Part shown: piece after piece, positions 41,462 through 50,654 of the stretch | How positions within the stretch are numbered: position 1 is the stretch's first letter | How the letters are laid out: each line of letters begins with the position of its first letter | DNA from: Candidatus Mediterraneibacter avicola | GTDB taxonomy: Bacteria; Bacillota; Clostridia; Lachnospirales; Lachnospiraceae | Assembly: GCA_019115385.1 (NCBI GenBank) | Contig: DXDR01000083.1 | Location: 23,311 to 87,310 of the forward strand | Length of the DNA stretch: 64,000 nucleotides | Direction of reading: 5' to 3' | Translations under genes and position numbers: made by a program | The notes under the pieces: generated by a model | The model's database searches: none | What the model saw: the letters and a program-made list of their open reading frames with translations, nothing else | Told to the model about the DNA's origin: nothing

Positions 41462-42400
41462 ATGGGACATGTTTCCAAGATCGTTTGTTTAAACGGAAAC
41501 GGAATCGGACAGTATTGTGACGTAGTAAGAATTCCGCGAAAAGGAGAGACTGCAATACCGAAAAACCTCAGATATGTACAGGATTCGGGAAAAGGCGTGA
41601 ATAACGCGATCGTTATCGGACGGCTTGGCGGAGACGTGGCATATATCGGAAAAGTCGGAAAAGATGAAGGCGGATCCCTGAACCAGAGCTGGCTGGAAAG
41701 TTCCGGCGTAAATACAGAGCATTTCTGGCAGCAGGAAGGGATCAGCACAAGCCTGGGACTGATCATCCTTGCAGAATCAGGAGAAAATATGATCATTAAT
41801 TTTGATTCCCCGGGAAGCGATATTACTCTGGAGGAGGCTCTTCCACACGTAAAAGCCTGCCAGGGAGCAGAGTATTTCCTAACCGGATTTGAGGTGCCCA
41901 TCGATGTGGCGCTGGAATGCTCCAAAACGGCAGCAGATATGGGTATGAAGGTATTTATTAACCCCAGCCCCATCGAATCGGCCGCGGATCTGCCGGAAAT
42001 CCCTTATGTGGACACCATGTGCGTCAACGAGGTAGAGGCCAGGATCCTTCTGGAGGAAGAAGAGATCAAAGACTGGATCGATGCCGCAAAGAGGCTGTGC
42101 CTCCGCTATAAGGTCAAGAATACCATCATCACTCTGGGCGGCGACGGCGCCTGCGCATTCGGCGAACGGGGAACCGCAAGAGTGAACGGCATTCCGGTAC
42201 AGCTGGTAGATGAGAGCGGAGCAGGAGACGCTTTTATGGCCGTTACTGTTCTCAGGCTGTCTGAAGGAGACAGCACAGAAGAGGCGCTTACCTATGCAAA
42301 TAAGTACTGCGCATACCTTGTCCAGAAAGAGGGAAGAGAAGGATCCATCGGAAAATATCTCTGGAAGGATGAGATGGAAGAGGTACTTAAAAAATATTAA
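41462..42400 (+). CDS. PfkB-family carbohydrate kinase (paralog of 39478-40434)
   Basis: DSGKGVNNAIVIGRLGGDVAYIGKVG; VDESGAGDAFMAVTVL. Confidence 0.92.
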   Translation: MGHVSKIVCLNGNGIGQYCDVVRIPRKGETAIPKNLRYVQDSGKGVNNAIVIGRLGGDVAYIGKVGKDEGGSLNQSWLESSGVNTEHFWQQEGISTSLGLIILAESGENMIINFDSPGSDITLEEALPHVKACQGAEYFLTGFEVPIDVALECSKTAADMGMKVFINPSPIESAADLPEIPYVDTMCVNEVEARILLEEEEIKDWIDAAKRLCLRYKVKNTIITLGGDGACAFGERGTARVNGIPVQLVDESGAGDAFMAVTVLRLSEGDSTEEALTYANKYCAYLVQKEGREGSIGKYLWKDEMEEVLKKY

Positions 42401-42426
42401 ATAAAGGAAAAGGAGGTATAAGAAAC

Positions 42427-43257
42427 ATGAAAATTTCGTTTTTCACAGCCAGTATGCACCGCTATCCATTGGAGAAATGCTTTGAAGTAGCGTCAGAGTT
42501 TGGATATGACGGAATCGAGATCTGGGGCGGACGCCCCCATGCTCTGGCATCGGACATGCGGGCCGAGGATATTCAGAAGATAAACGAGCTCTCAGAGAAA
42601 TACAATCTTCCGGTCGTATCCTTTGAGCCTGATATGGCAAATCTGCTGTGGAGAGACCAGAGATGGATCGACGAGAGTATGGAGTATTTCAAACAGTGTA
42701 TCGACCTGTGCAAAGCCATTCACTGTCCGTATATGGTAATGGCCGCTCTCCAGGCGAGCTACGGATACTCCACAGACGAGGACTGGGCGCAGTTTATTAA
42801 ATACATGAAAGAGCTGGCGGCCTACTCTGAATCCATCGACGGCGTGACTATGATCCTTGAGACGGTAACGCCATGGGAGGGCAATATCCTGATCCGTTCC
42901 GACGACGTGGTACGGGCCATGAAAGAGATCGACTCTCCGAAGGTAAAAGCCATGCTGGACCTGGCGGCTCCGCTGACAGTGGGAGAGCCGGCGTCGCAGT
43001 ATTTTGAGAAGCTGGGAAAGGATCTGGTACATATCCATCTTGTGGACTGCAAAAAGGACATTGAAGACCATCTGATCCTGGGCGACGGAGAACTGCCGGT
43101 AGACGAGACTTTATCCATGATCGACCATTATGGATACGACGGCTACTGTTCTGTGGAACTGTTTGACGAGTACCGCACAGATCCGATCCTTTACAACCTG
43201 AAGGCCATCCGGGCGATTCGGGAAGCTCTTGAACGTGTAGGGTTAAAACAGGGATAA
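42427..43257 (+). CDS. Sugar phosphate isomerase/epimerase, FrlC-like
   Basis: EFGYDGIEIWGGRPHALASD (FrlC signature); metal ligands retained: MILETVTPWE, MLDLAAP, LVHIHLVD, YCSVELF. Confidence 0.85.
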   Translation: MKISFFTASMHRYPLEKCFEVASEFGYDGIEIWGGRPHALASDMRAEDIQKINELSEKYNLPVVSFEPDMANLLWRDQRWIDESMEYFKQCIDLCKAIHCPYMVMAALQASYGYSTDEDWAQFIKYMKELAAYSESIDGVTMILETVTPWEGNILIRSDDVVRAMKEIDSPKVKAMLDLAAPLTVGEPASQYFEKLGKDLVHIHLVDCKKDIEDHLILGDGELPVDETLSMIDHYGYDGYCSVELFDEYRTDPILYNLKAIRAIREALERVGLKQG

Positions 43258-43320
43258 ACAAAATGATAAAAAGACAAAAGAAATTTAATAATAGCGAATG
43301 ATAGTAGAAAGGGGATATTT

Positions 43321-44838
43321 ATGGCAGCAAAAAAGGGGTGGACGCCCGCCCGAATAAAAATGTATATCGGCTACGCAGTAATGTTTCTGTGTTATATTGC
43401 AGTAGCGCTCTTTGCGCCGCATCATGAACTGACAGAAGAAGGCGCTCAATACGGTGCATGGACACTGATCCCGCCGCTGGCGATCTTTGCCTTTATTCTT
43501 CTGACGAAGAAGATCCTGGAAGGTTTCTTCTGGTCATCCCTGCTGGTTGTGTTTATCAAATACCGCTGGGATTTTATGAAAGGATTTGTGGACGATATGT
43601 TCACACAGGTGACAAACTGGGACAACTGGTGGGTAATTTATCTGTTCCTTCTGGCAGGTACGATCACGATCCTGTTTAAATACAGCGGCGCAGGAACCTA
43701 TTTTGCAAGGTGGATCGCGAAAAAAATTAAAAATGAAAAGGTTGCAATGTTCGTAACTTCATTTGTACTTTGGCCGCTCTGCCTGGACGACTATATGAGC
43801 GCGCTTGTAACCGGATCCGTATTCAGTCCTCTTCTGGACTCCTATAAGGTTCCCAGAGAGATGACGGCGTACATTATCCGTTCAACAGCCGCTCCTATCG
43901 CAACCCTGCTTCCCATCGGGGCATGGGCAATCTATGTAGGCGCCGTGCTGGATATGTGGGAACTGGACATTCTGGAAGGAACATCCGGATTTTCATATTA
44001 CTTTGCAAACATCCTTCCGTTCCTTTTCCTTCCGATCACGGCAATTCTTGTAAGCTGGCTGGTGATCCTGGGAGTGATCCCGAAGTTCGGAAAGATGAAA
44101 CGTGCCTTTACCCGTGTGGCGGAAGGCGGCCCGGTTGGTCCGGCCAAAGAGCCCCGTTATGACGACGACGGCAACCTGATTGAAGAAGAAGTCGAGACGG
44201 CTCCGGAACCGAGAAAACGCGTAAATCTCTCTCATTTCCTGGTACCGATCGTGGCAATCGTATTCTTCGGATATATCTTTGAGTGGGATATGGCTTACGG
44301 CATTACCTGGGGTATGCTTGTTACATTCGTGTACTACTGCATCACAGGCGTATTCAATACAGACGACGCCCACGACGTTGTGTGCGACGGATTCGCATAC
44401 ATGAGCGAGATGTGCATCATGATGGGCCTTGGCCTGATCCTCTGCAACGGCCTGGATTCCATCGGATTCGTAAACTTCGTTGTATCAAATGTTGAAGGTT
44501 TTGTGGCGGCGTCCACGCTTCCGATCATTATCTTCATCGTATTCTCCGCAACGGAGATGCTTGTAACATTTAACTACACGCTGTATCTGATCGCAATGCC
44601 GATCGTAGTAGCTCTGGCAGAGGCCAGCGGAGCGAATGTTCCGCTCACGATCGCAGCGCTGGTATCTTCCGGTGTATTCGGTTATTTGCTTGCGTTCTCA
44701 TCAGACGGAGGTATGCTGACCTGTGCATCCTGCGGAAATATAGATATCTATGAGCAGAACACAACCCAGTATCCATACATGATAATTGCCTGGGTACTGG
44801 CGGCGATCGCATATCTTGCAGCCGGATTTATATTATAA
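43321..44838 (+). CDS. NhaC-family Na+/H+ antiporter-like transporter (second)
   Basis: LCLDDYMSALVTGSVFSPLLDSYKVPREMTAYIIRSTAAPIATLLPIGAWAIY; polytopic. Confidence 0.85.
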   Translation: MAAKKGWTPARIKMYIGYAVMFLCYIAVALFAPHHELTEEGAQYGAWTLIPPLAIFAFILLTKKILEGFFWSSLLVVFIKYRWDFMKGFVDDMFTQVTNWDNWWVIYLFLLAGTITILFKYSGAGTYFARWIAKKIKNEKVAMFVTSFVLWPLCLDDYMSALVTGSVFSPLLDSYKVPREMTAYIIRSTAAPIATLLPIGAWAIYVGAVLDMWELDILEGTSGFSYYFANILPFLFLPITAILVSWLVILGVIPKFGKMKRAFTRVAEGGPVGPAKEPRYDDDGNLIEEEVETAPEPRKRVNLSHFLVPIVAIVFFGYIFEWDMAYGITWGMLVTFVYYCITGVFNTDDAHDVVCDGFAYMSEMCIMMGLGLILCNGLDSIGFVNFVVSNVEGFVAASTLPIIIFIVFSATEMLVTFNYTLYLIAMPIVVALAEASGANVPLTIAALVSSGVFGYLLAFSSDGGMLTCASCGNIDIYEQNTTQYPYMIIAWVLAAIAYLAAGFIL

Positions 44839-44872
44839 CCTGACGGCGCCTTTCCTGTATACCAGGGGTTAT

Positions 44873-44912
44873 AGGACCGCATTGGGACAGGGCGTCCCGG
44901 TGCGGTCCTTTT
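44873..44912 (+). terminator. Intrinsic terminator after second NhaC gene
   Basis: AGGACCGCAttGGGACagggcGTCCCggTGCGGTCCTTTTC. Confidence 0.85.
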
Positions 44913-44964
44913 CAAAAGAAAAAACAATATTAACGGGCTATATTTTATATAGGAGGAACAGACA

Positions 44965-46059
44965 ATGAAAGCAAAAATACATCTTACAAAAGAAATGTTT
45001 ACATCCCAAAAGCGCGTACTTCTAGAATCAGGAGAATTCCGTGCGGAGGCATTTACTTACTCCAGCGGCGTTTGTGCCCTGGAGGTGAGCGGGGCGAGGT
45101 GCACATATATTCTCCTGCCGTTCAACGGGCAGCAGGTGTGGAGATTTCAGGTGGACGGCGAGGAGATGACGATGAGATCCATGTTTGAAGAACCGGAAGA
45201 TACGCAGGATTTTGAGTCCACGTACGGTGCGTTTCTCATTCACTGCGGCCTTACGGCTATGGGAAATCCTTCTGAGGAAGATCCCCATCCGCTCCACGGC
45301 GAACTGCCTCTGGCTCATTATCAGAGCGCCTGGATCGAAACAGGGGAAGATGAGGAGGGCGCATTTATCCGTACCGGAGGGTCATATCTTTACAGAAACG
45401 CCCTCGAGACGGCATATGTGTACAGTCCCACCCTCAGGCTGAATGCAGGCGGGACGGAACTGATCGCCCGGGACACGATCGAGAACCGCAGGAGCCAGCC
45501 TTTCCCGTTTATGTATATGTCCCACATTAACTGGCGGCCCTTTGAAGGAGCGCGGTTTGTGTACGGAGCGCCTGCGGACAAAGAGCATATCGAGGTTTTC
45601 CGGGAAGACTGGGGGGACGCTATCAGCGCAGAGGACGCAAAACGGCTGGACGATTATACACTTGAACTGATGGAAGACCCCACAAAGGCCGACGTTATCT
45701 GCAAAGAGACACAGGTGTATGATCCCGAACTCTGCCTGTGCATCCGGTATGTACCGGACGAAAACGGATGGGCGCACTCCATGCAGCTGCGTCCAGACGG
45801 AAAGGCGTGCTATGTTGCATTCGACACCGCGTACCTGCCGACAGGAGTCCGCTGGATGGCCCGCACCGGCGAAGAGGATTCCTGCGGATTCTGTCTTCCG
45901 AATACAGGAAACCATAAGGGAAGAGCCTACGCGATCGCCCATGACCTGAGAAAGATACTCGGACCCCATGAGACAATCGAACTGAAATACAATATTGCAG
46001 TGCTTGACCCGGAAGACGCAAAAAAAAGAGCTGCGGAAATTGAGAAAAAATGGAATTAG
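44965..46059 (+). CDS. DUF4432 family (aldose 1-epimerase-like) protein
   Basis: GVCALEVSGARCTYILLPFNGQQVWRFQVDGEEMTMRSMFEEP; MSHINWRPFEGA; galactose-mutarotase-like pattern. Confidence 0.75.
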   Translation: MKAKIHLTKEMFTSQKRVLLESGEFRAEAFTYSSGVCALEVSGARCTYILLPFNGQQVWRFQVDGEEMTMRSMFEEPEDTQDFESTYGAFLIHCGLTAMGNPSEEDPHPLHGELPLAHYQSAWIETGEDEEGAFIRTGGSYLYRNALETAYVYSPTLRLNAGGTELIARDTIENRRSQPFPFMYMSHINWRPFEGARFVYGAPADKEHIEVFREDWGDAISAEDAKRLDDYTLELMEDPTKADVICKETQVYDPELCLCIRYVPDENGWAHSMQLRPDGKACYVAFDTAYLPTGVRWMARTGEEDSCGFCLPNTGNHKGRAYAIAHDLRKILGPHETIELKYNIAVLDPEDAKKRAAEIEKKWN

Positions 46060-46117
46060 TGGTATACTTACTTATAATCAGAGTATATGAATCACAATTT
46101 GTTTGACAGGGGGATAT

Positions 46118-46825
46118 ATGGAAAAGTATTCACTGTACCAGCAGCTTGCCGATTCGCTGCGGGATAAGATTTATGAAGGGAAATATGCATTCGGCGATAA
46201 ACTTCCATCAGAGAGGAGCCTGGCGGAAAAGTTTGGGATCAGCCATCTTACTGTACGAAAAGCGCTGGCCATCCTGGAGGAAGAGGGGATGCTCCTGCGT
46301 GTCCAGGGAAAGGGAACTTTTGTGCGGGCGCAGAAATACTCCATAGATATGCAGCATATGGACGGTTTTTCAAGTATGTTCGGACAGCAGGGGATCACCA
46401 TAACAAATAAGGTGCTGTACAGCGGCGTCAGGGAGGCGGGGTTCAAATATAGCCGGATCTTCGGCATCCCGAGAGAAGAACCTGTCTTTGAACTGATCCG
46501 GCTCAGGCAGAATGGGGAAGACCCTGTCGCACTGGAATACAACATACTGCCTACCAAAAGAGTACCGCATGTGGAAGAATATGATTACAGCCTGTATTCC
46601 CTGTGGGATGTGTACCGCCAGGCAGGAATCCAGCTTGTAGAGGAAAACCAGAAGCTGGAGATCGTTAAGGTATATAACCCTCAGGCGGATCTTCTGAATG
46701 TAGAGGAAGGGGCGGATGTACTGATGTTAAGTTCCACGGCGCTGGATCTCTCAGGAAAAGTGATCGAGTGTACGAAGATCTATGACAACGCAAAAAGAAT
46801 GGTGTTCTACGCCTCTACGGTGTAG
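46118..46825 (+). CDS. GntR-family (HutC/UTRA) transcriptional regulator
   Basis: YAFGDKLPSERSLAEKFGISHLTVRKALAILEEEGMLLRVQGKGTFV. Confidence 0.93.
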   Translation: MEKYSLYQQLADSLRDKIYEGKYAFGDKLPSERSLAEKFGISHLTVRKALAILEEEGMLLRVQGKGTFVRAQKYSIDMQHMDGFSSMFGQQGITITNKVLYSGVREAGFKYSRIFGIPREEPVFELIRLRQNGEDPVALEYNILPTKRVPHVEEYDYSLYSLWDVYRQAGIQLVEENQKLEIVKVYNPQADLLNVEEGADVLMLSSTALDLSGKVIECTKIYDNAKRMVFYASTV

Positions 46826-46870
46826 AGAAAAATCGGACAGGTAATACCCAGAAGAAAGGTACATACCGAT

Positions 46871-47629
46871 ATGAGTAAATACGCACAGTTAGTAAGCGAT
46901 AAGCTGAGAGAAAATATTGAAGAGTATATAGGAGTCAACCAGCTCCAGGCGGGCGACAAACTGCCGTCTGAGCGCAGCCTGGCGCAGATGTTCCAGGCGA
47001 ACCGGATCACTCTGCGCAGGGCGCTGCAGCAGATGGCAGGCGAGGGGCAGATTTATTCGATTCCGGGACAGGGGACATATGTAGCCTGCGAAAAATTTTG
47101 TGAAAATGCAGACGGGAGCATCTCTTTTTCCAGTTCCTGGAATCAGGCCGGACACAGAGTATCGAGCAAGCTGATCCATTTTGCGGTGGCGGACTCTAAC
47201 CTGAAAACGTCCCAGCTTCTCGGAGTGCCCCTCGGATCAAGAGTGTACGAACTCCGGAGGATCCGTCTGATCGACGATATACCGATCTCCATTGAGACGT
47301 CCTATCTTCTGGAAGAAATGTGCCCCGGGCTGAACCGTTTTGATTTCCGCAGGAGCAGGGGACTGTACCAGACCCTTAAAGAGGAATACGGGATAGAGAT
47401 CGTACAGCAGCAGCAGAACATCCGGGCTACCAAGCTGCGGGAGGAGGAAGCCGACCTGCTCTGTTCCGATCCGGGGGCCAGCGCATTTTATGTCAGCGCG
47501 GTGGGAATCGCGAAAGACGGGAAGTCAATAGAGAGGTCTTTGTCCGTTACAAGAGCGGACCGGTATGCTATCAGCTATCATGTGAAGATCAATCCGGTAA
47601 AAAACACAGGCTCCATACAGCCCGGATAA
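46871..47629 (+). CDS. GntR-family (UTRA) transcriptional regulator
   Basis: LQAGDKLPSERSLAQMFQANRITLRRALQQMAGEGQIYSIPGQGTYV. Confidence 0.92.
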   Translation: MSKYAQLVSDKLRENIEEYIGVNQLQAGDKLPSERSLAQMFQANRITLRRALQQMAGEGQIYSIPGQGTYVACEKFCENADGSISFSSSWNQAGHRVSSKLIHFAVADSNLKTSQLLGVPLGSRVYELRRIRLIDDIPISIETSYLLEEMCPGLNRFDFRRSRGLYQTLKEEYGIEIVQQQQNIRATKLREEEADLLCSDPGASAFYVSAVGIAKDGKSIERSLSVTRADRYAISYHVKINPVKNTGSIQPG

Positions 47630-47702
47630 ACAAAATAATATCCCCCAATTTTTATAAAAAGAATACCATATGAGCCGGAAACACGTATTTTCGGCACACG
47701 GC

Positions 47703-47757
47703 AGGATGCCCTAAAAATAGACCACCAGATTTGGCTATTTTTAGGGCATCCTTTTTG
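47703..47757 (+). terminator. Intrinsic terminator after second GntR gene
   Basis: 18-bp perfect stem AGGATGCCCTAAAAATAG / CTATTTTTAGGGCATCCT followed by T run. Confidence 0.92.
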
Positions 47758-47835
47758 TTGCATCATGGCAGAAAACTGGTATACTTATAATAGTAAAAGG
47801 TACATATAATATAAAACATATATAAGGTAATATTT

Positions 47836-48561
47836 ATGACAAAATATAATAATCTGAGATCAGAACGGGTGATGGACGCTCTTGCAGAATATATAGATAA
47901 AACAGGGCTTCAGCCCGGAGATACGGTTCCTTCAGAAAGAATGCTTTCAGAAATGTGGCAGGTCAGCAGAGGAACCGTCCGGGAGGCCCTGGGAAGAATG
48001 TGCAGGGAGGGAATCCTCATTCCCATGCAGGGAAAGGGCACTTATGTGGCTCCCGAAAAAGAGCATATTGAAATGAAAACGATGATTTCTTTTTCAGAGG
48101 CCTTTTCTGGAAAGGGGAAGCTCGCAAGCAGAGTCCTTTCGCAGAGACTGGAAGAGGCGGACGAGTATCTGGCGAAGATCCTGCACATGACTCCGGGAGA
48201 GAAAGTCCATGTTCTGAGCCGGGTACGGGAGATCGACGGGAAAAAACTGCTGCTTGAAATTTCTCATATACCGGCAGAGAAGTGCCCGGGGCTTGAAAAA
48301 TTTTCTTTTGAAAACGCAAGCCTTTACAGCATACTGGAAATCCATTACGGCATCTACATGGATCATCAGGACATATCTGTGCAGCTGTCGTCGGCAAGTG
48401 AGACAGAGGCGCGGTATCTGGATATCCGGCCCGGCGACCCGGTATTTGTGGAAAAGGGAACTGCGTATGACAGAAACGGACAGGCAGCAGAATATACGAA
48501 GACGATCATGGACGCCCGTAAGGGAAATTATACGGTCAGCATAAGTTCTGAATATCCGTAA
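47836..48561 (+). CDS. GntR-family (UTRA) transcriptional regulator
   Basis: LQPGDTVPSERMLSEMWQVSRGTVREALGRMCREGILIPMQGKGTYV. Confidence 0.92.
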   Translation: MTKYNNLRSERVMDALAEYIDKTGLQPGDTVPSERMLSEMWQVSRGTVREALGRMCREGILIPMQGKGTYVAPEKEHIEMKTMISFSEAFSGKGKLASRVLSQRLEEADEYLAKILHMTPGEKVHVLSRVREIDGKKLLLEISHIPAEKCPGLEKFSFENASLYSILEIHYGIYMDHQDISVQLSSASETEARYLDIRPGDPVFVEKGTAYDRNGQAAEYTKTIMDARKGNYTVSISSEYP

Positions 48562-48671
48562 AACAAAAAATCAGTTCAGAGGTATCTGAGATTCCGGCCG
48601 GATCTTTGGTATAGATGTTTCAGAAGCCATCTGCAGATGCAGATGGAATCAAAAAGAAAAGGAGAAAAAAG

Positions 48672-49703
48672 ATGAGCAGAATGAATTACATGACACCGGA
48701 GTACGAAGAGACATATATAAAAAATATGGAGAAAATACTCTCTCTACGTCCTCAGGTAGAAAAGATTGTTGATCAGGTAATGACGCCGGAAAAGAAAAAT
48801 CTTTTTCTGGTAGGGATCGGAGGGACGCTTGCGATCATGCTTCCCTTTATGAAAATGTTTAAAAAAATGTCGGACGCTCCGGTGTACGCAGAAAACGCGG
48901 CCGAGCTTCTGGCCGAGGGCAACAGGGAACTTTGCAGCGATTCGGTAATTTTCCTGATGTCGGATTCTGGTTCCACAAAAGAGATCATCGAAGTGATCAA
49001 AATGGCAAAAGAGATCGGGGCTGTTACGATCTGCGGGATCGGGCATAAGGATACGCCGATCGAAAAGCTGGTGGATCATTCTGTGCTGTACCTGTACAAA
49101 GACGCATACACTGCCGACGCAGACTACCTTCTTCAGTATATGTTTTTTGCATACTATCTGGAGAAAAGGGGCGAATTCCCGGATTATCAGAAATTTACAG
49201 AAAATCTTGCCAGGCTTCCGAAAGCCCTGGTGGAAGTCAAGAGACAGGGAGATATCCAGGGAGAAGAGTACGCAAAGAAATACCACAAAGAAGATTATAC
49301 GATCTTTACGGCGGGAGGAAATATATGGGGAGAGATCTACTGCTTTGCAATGTGCGTTCTGGAGGAGATGCAGTGGATCCGCACAAAATCTGTGACCGCA
49401 TCTGATTTCTTCCACGGCACGCTGGAGCTGGTGGATGAAGACACCCATGTGTTTATCGCAAAATGCGAGGACGAATCCAGGCCGGTGACAGACCGGATCG
49501 AGAAGTTCTGCCGGCAGTACTCGGATAAAGTGACTGTTTACGATACAAAGGACTATGCCCTGGAGGGGATCGATCCAGAGTACAGAAGTATGTTTTCACC
49601 CCTTGTGATCTGCGCGGCCGTGGGACGGATCAGCCCGCACATGGAGTACGCCACAGGGCATTCTCTTGCATTCCGCAGATACTACAAGGTCGTGGATTAC
49701 TGA
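48672..49703 (+). CDS. SIS-domain sugar isomerase/deglycase, FrlB-like (fructosamine-6-phosphate deglycase family)
   Basis: FLVGIGGTLAIMLPFMK; SDSGSTKEIIEVIKMAKEIGAVTI; SDFFHGTLELVDEDTHVF resembles FrlB EFRHGPLEIVE; C-terminal RRYYKVVDY. Confidence 0.82.
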   Translation: MSRMNYMTPEYEETYIKNMEKILSLRPQVEKIVDQVMTPEKKNLFLVGIGGTLAIMLPFMKMFKKMSDAPVYAENAAELLAEGNRELCSDSVIFLMSDSGSTKEIIEVIKMAKEIGAVTICGIGHKDTPIEKLVDHSVLYLYKDAYTADADYLLQYMFFAYYLEKRGEFPDYQKFTENLARLPKALVEVKRQGDIQGEEYAKKYHKEDYTIFTAGGNIWGEIYCFAMCVLEEMQWIRTKSVTASDFFHGTLELVDEDTHVFIAKCEDESRPVTDRIEKFCRQYSDKVTVYDTKDYALEGIDPEYRSMFSPLVICAAVGRISPHMEYATGHSLAFRRYYKVVDY

Positions 49704-49719
49704 TCAGAGGAGGGTAAAG

Positions 49720-50580
49720 ATGAAGGTACTTGGATTGGGCGACAATGTCGTTGACCGGTATGTAAACAAAAAGATCATGTTCCCCGGCGGAAATGCTGTG
49801 AATTTTGCCGTGTATGCCCGGGAATGCGGATTGGAATCCGCATTTCTGGGATATATCGGAGACGATGCGGAGGCGGATCACATTATTGCCAGCCTGAAAG
49901 AAGAAGGCGTGGATATCACCGGATGCCACCGGATATTCGGAACTACCACGGAGCGCTGCGACGTAAACCTGATCGACGGGGACCGGGTATTTATCGCAGA
50001 CGATATGCGGGAGACAAAGGTTCCTCCGGTCAGCCTTTCCGGCCGGGACATAGAGAGGCTGAAAGACTTTGATCTGATCCATGCCGCCTGCTACGGCTGT
50101 GTGGAGGACGAACTTCCAAAGCTTTCCGGACTGCGCGGACTTAAGACCTTTGATTTTTCCGTGGAAGAGGAATACAAAGAGGACGGGTATCTGCAGAAGG
50201 TATGCCCGTGGATCGATATGGCGCTGTTTTCCTGCGAGGGAATGACGGAGGAAGAGATCCAAAGCCTGCAGGAGAAAGTACACGGCCTGGGATGCCGGTA
50301 TGTCCTTGCCACTATGGGCACAGCGGGACAGAGTCTGTACGACGGCAGCAGGAGATACAGCGGCAGGGTGAAACTGGTGGACGCCGTGGATACGATGGGC
50401 GCGGGAGATTCCTTTTTTTCTTCCTTTGTCTGTATGCTGCTGAAACAGGGATGGACAAGAGAGAATCCTCTTACGGAGCAGATGATCGGAAAAGCTTTTG
50501 AAAAGGCGGCAGAATTTTCGGCGAATAACTGTCTGAGAAACGGAGGATTCGGGCACCCGGCTCCCATAGCCGGAGAATGA
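49720..50580 (+). CDS. PfkB-family kinase, FrlD-like (fructosamine 6-kinase family)
   Basis: LGLGDNVVDRYVNKKIMFPGGNAVNFAVYARECGLESAFLGYIGDDAE; VDTMGAGDSFFSSFV. Confidence 0.82.
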   Translation: MKVLGLGDNVVDRYVNKKIMFPGGNAVNFAVYARECGLESAFLGYIGDDAEADHIIASLKEEGVDITGCHRIFGTTTERCDVNLIDGDRVFIADDMRETKVPPVSLSGRDIERLKDFDLIHAACYGCVEDELPKLSGLRGLKTFDFSVEEEYKEDGYLQKVCPWIDMALFSCEGMTEEEIQSLQEKVHGLGCRYVLATMGTAGQSLYDGSRRYSGRVKLVDAVDTMGAGDSFFSSFVCMLLKQGWTRENPLTEQMIGKAFEKAAEFSANNCLRNGGFGHPAPIAGE

Positions 50581-50654
50581 TAAGGCAGGGAACCGGGCGG
50601 CCCGCTGTAAATATGAAGGCTAAACCCGCGTATGGTTTGTGAAAGGGAGATCAT

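Noticed and set aside
49630-50556. 308-aa minus-strand ORF opposite the first FrlD-like kinase
   Set aside because: Antisense shadow frame; the sense protein has kinase motifs.
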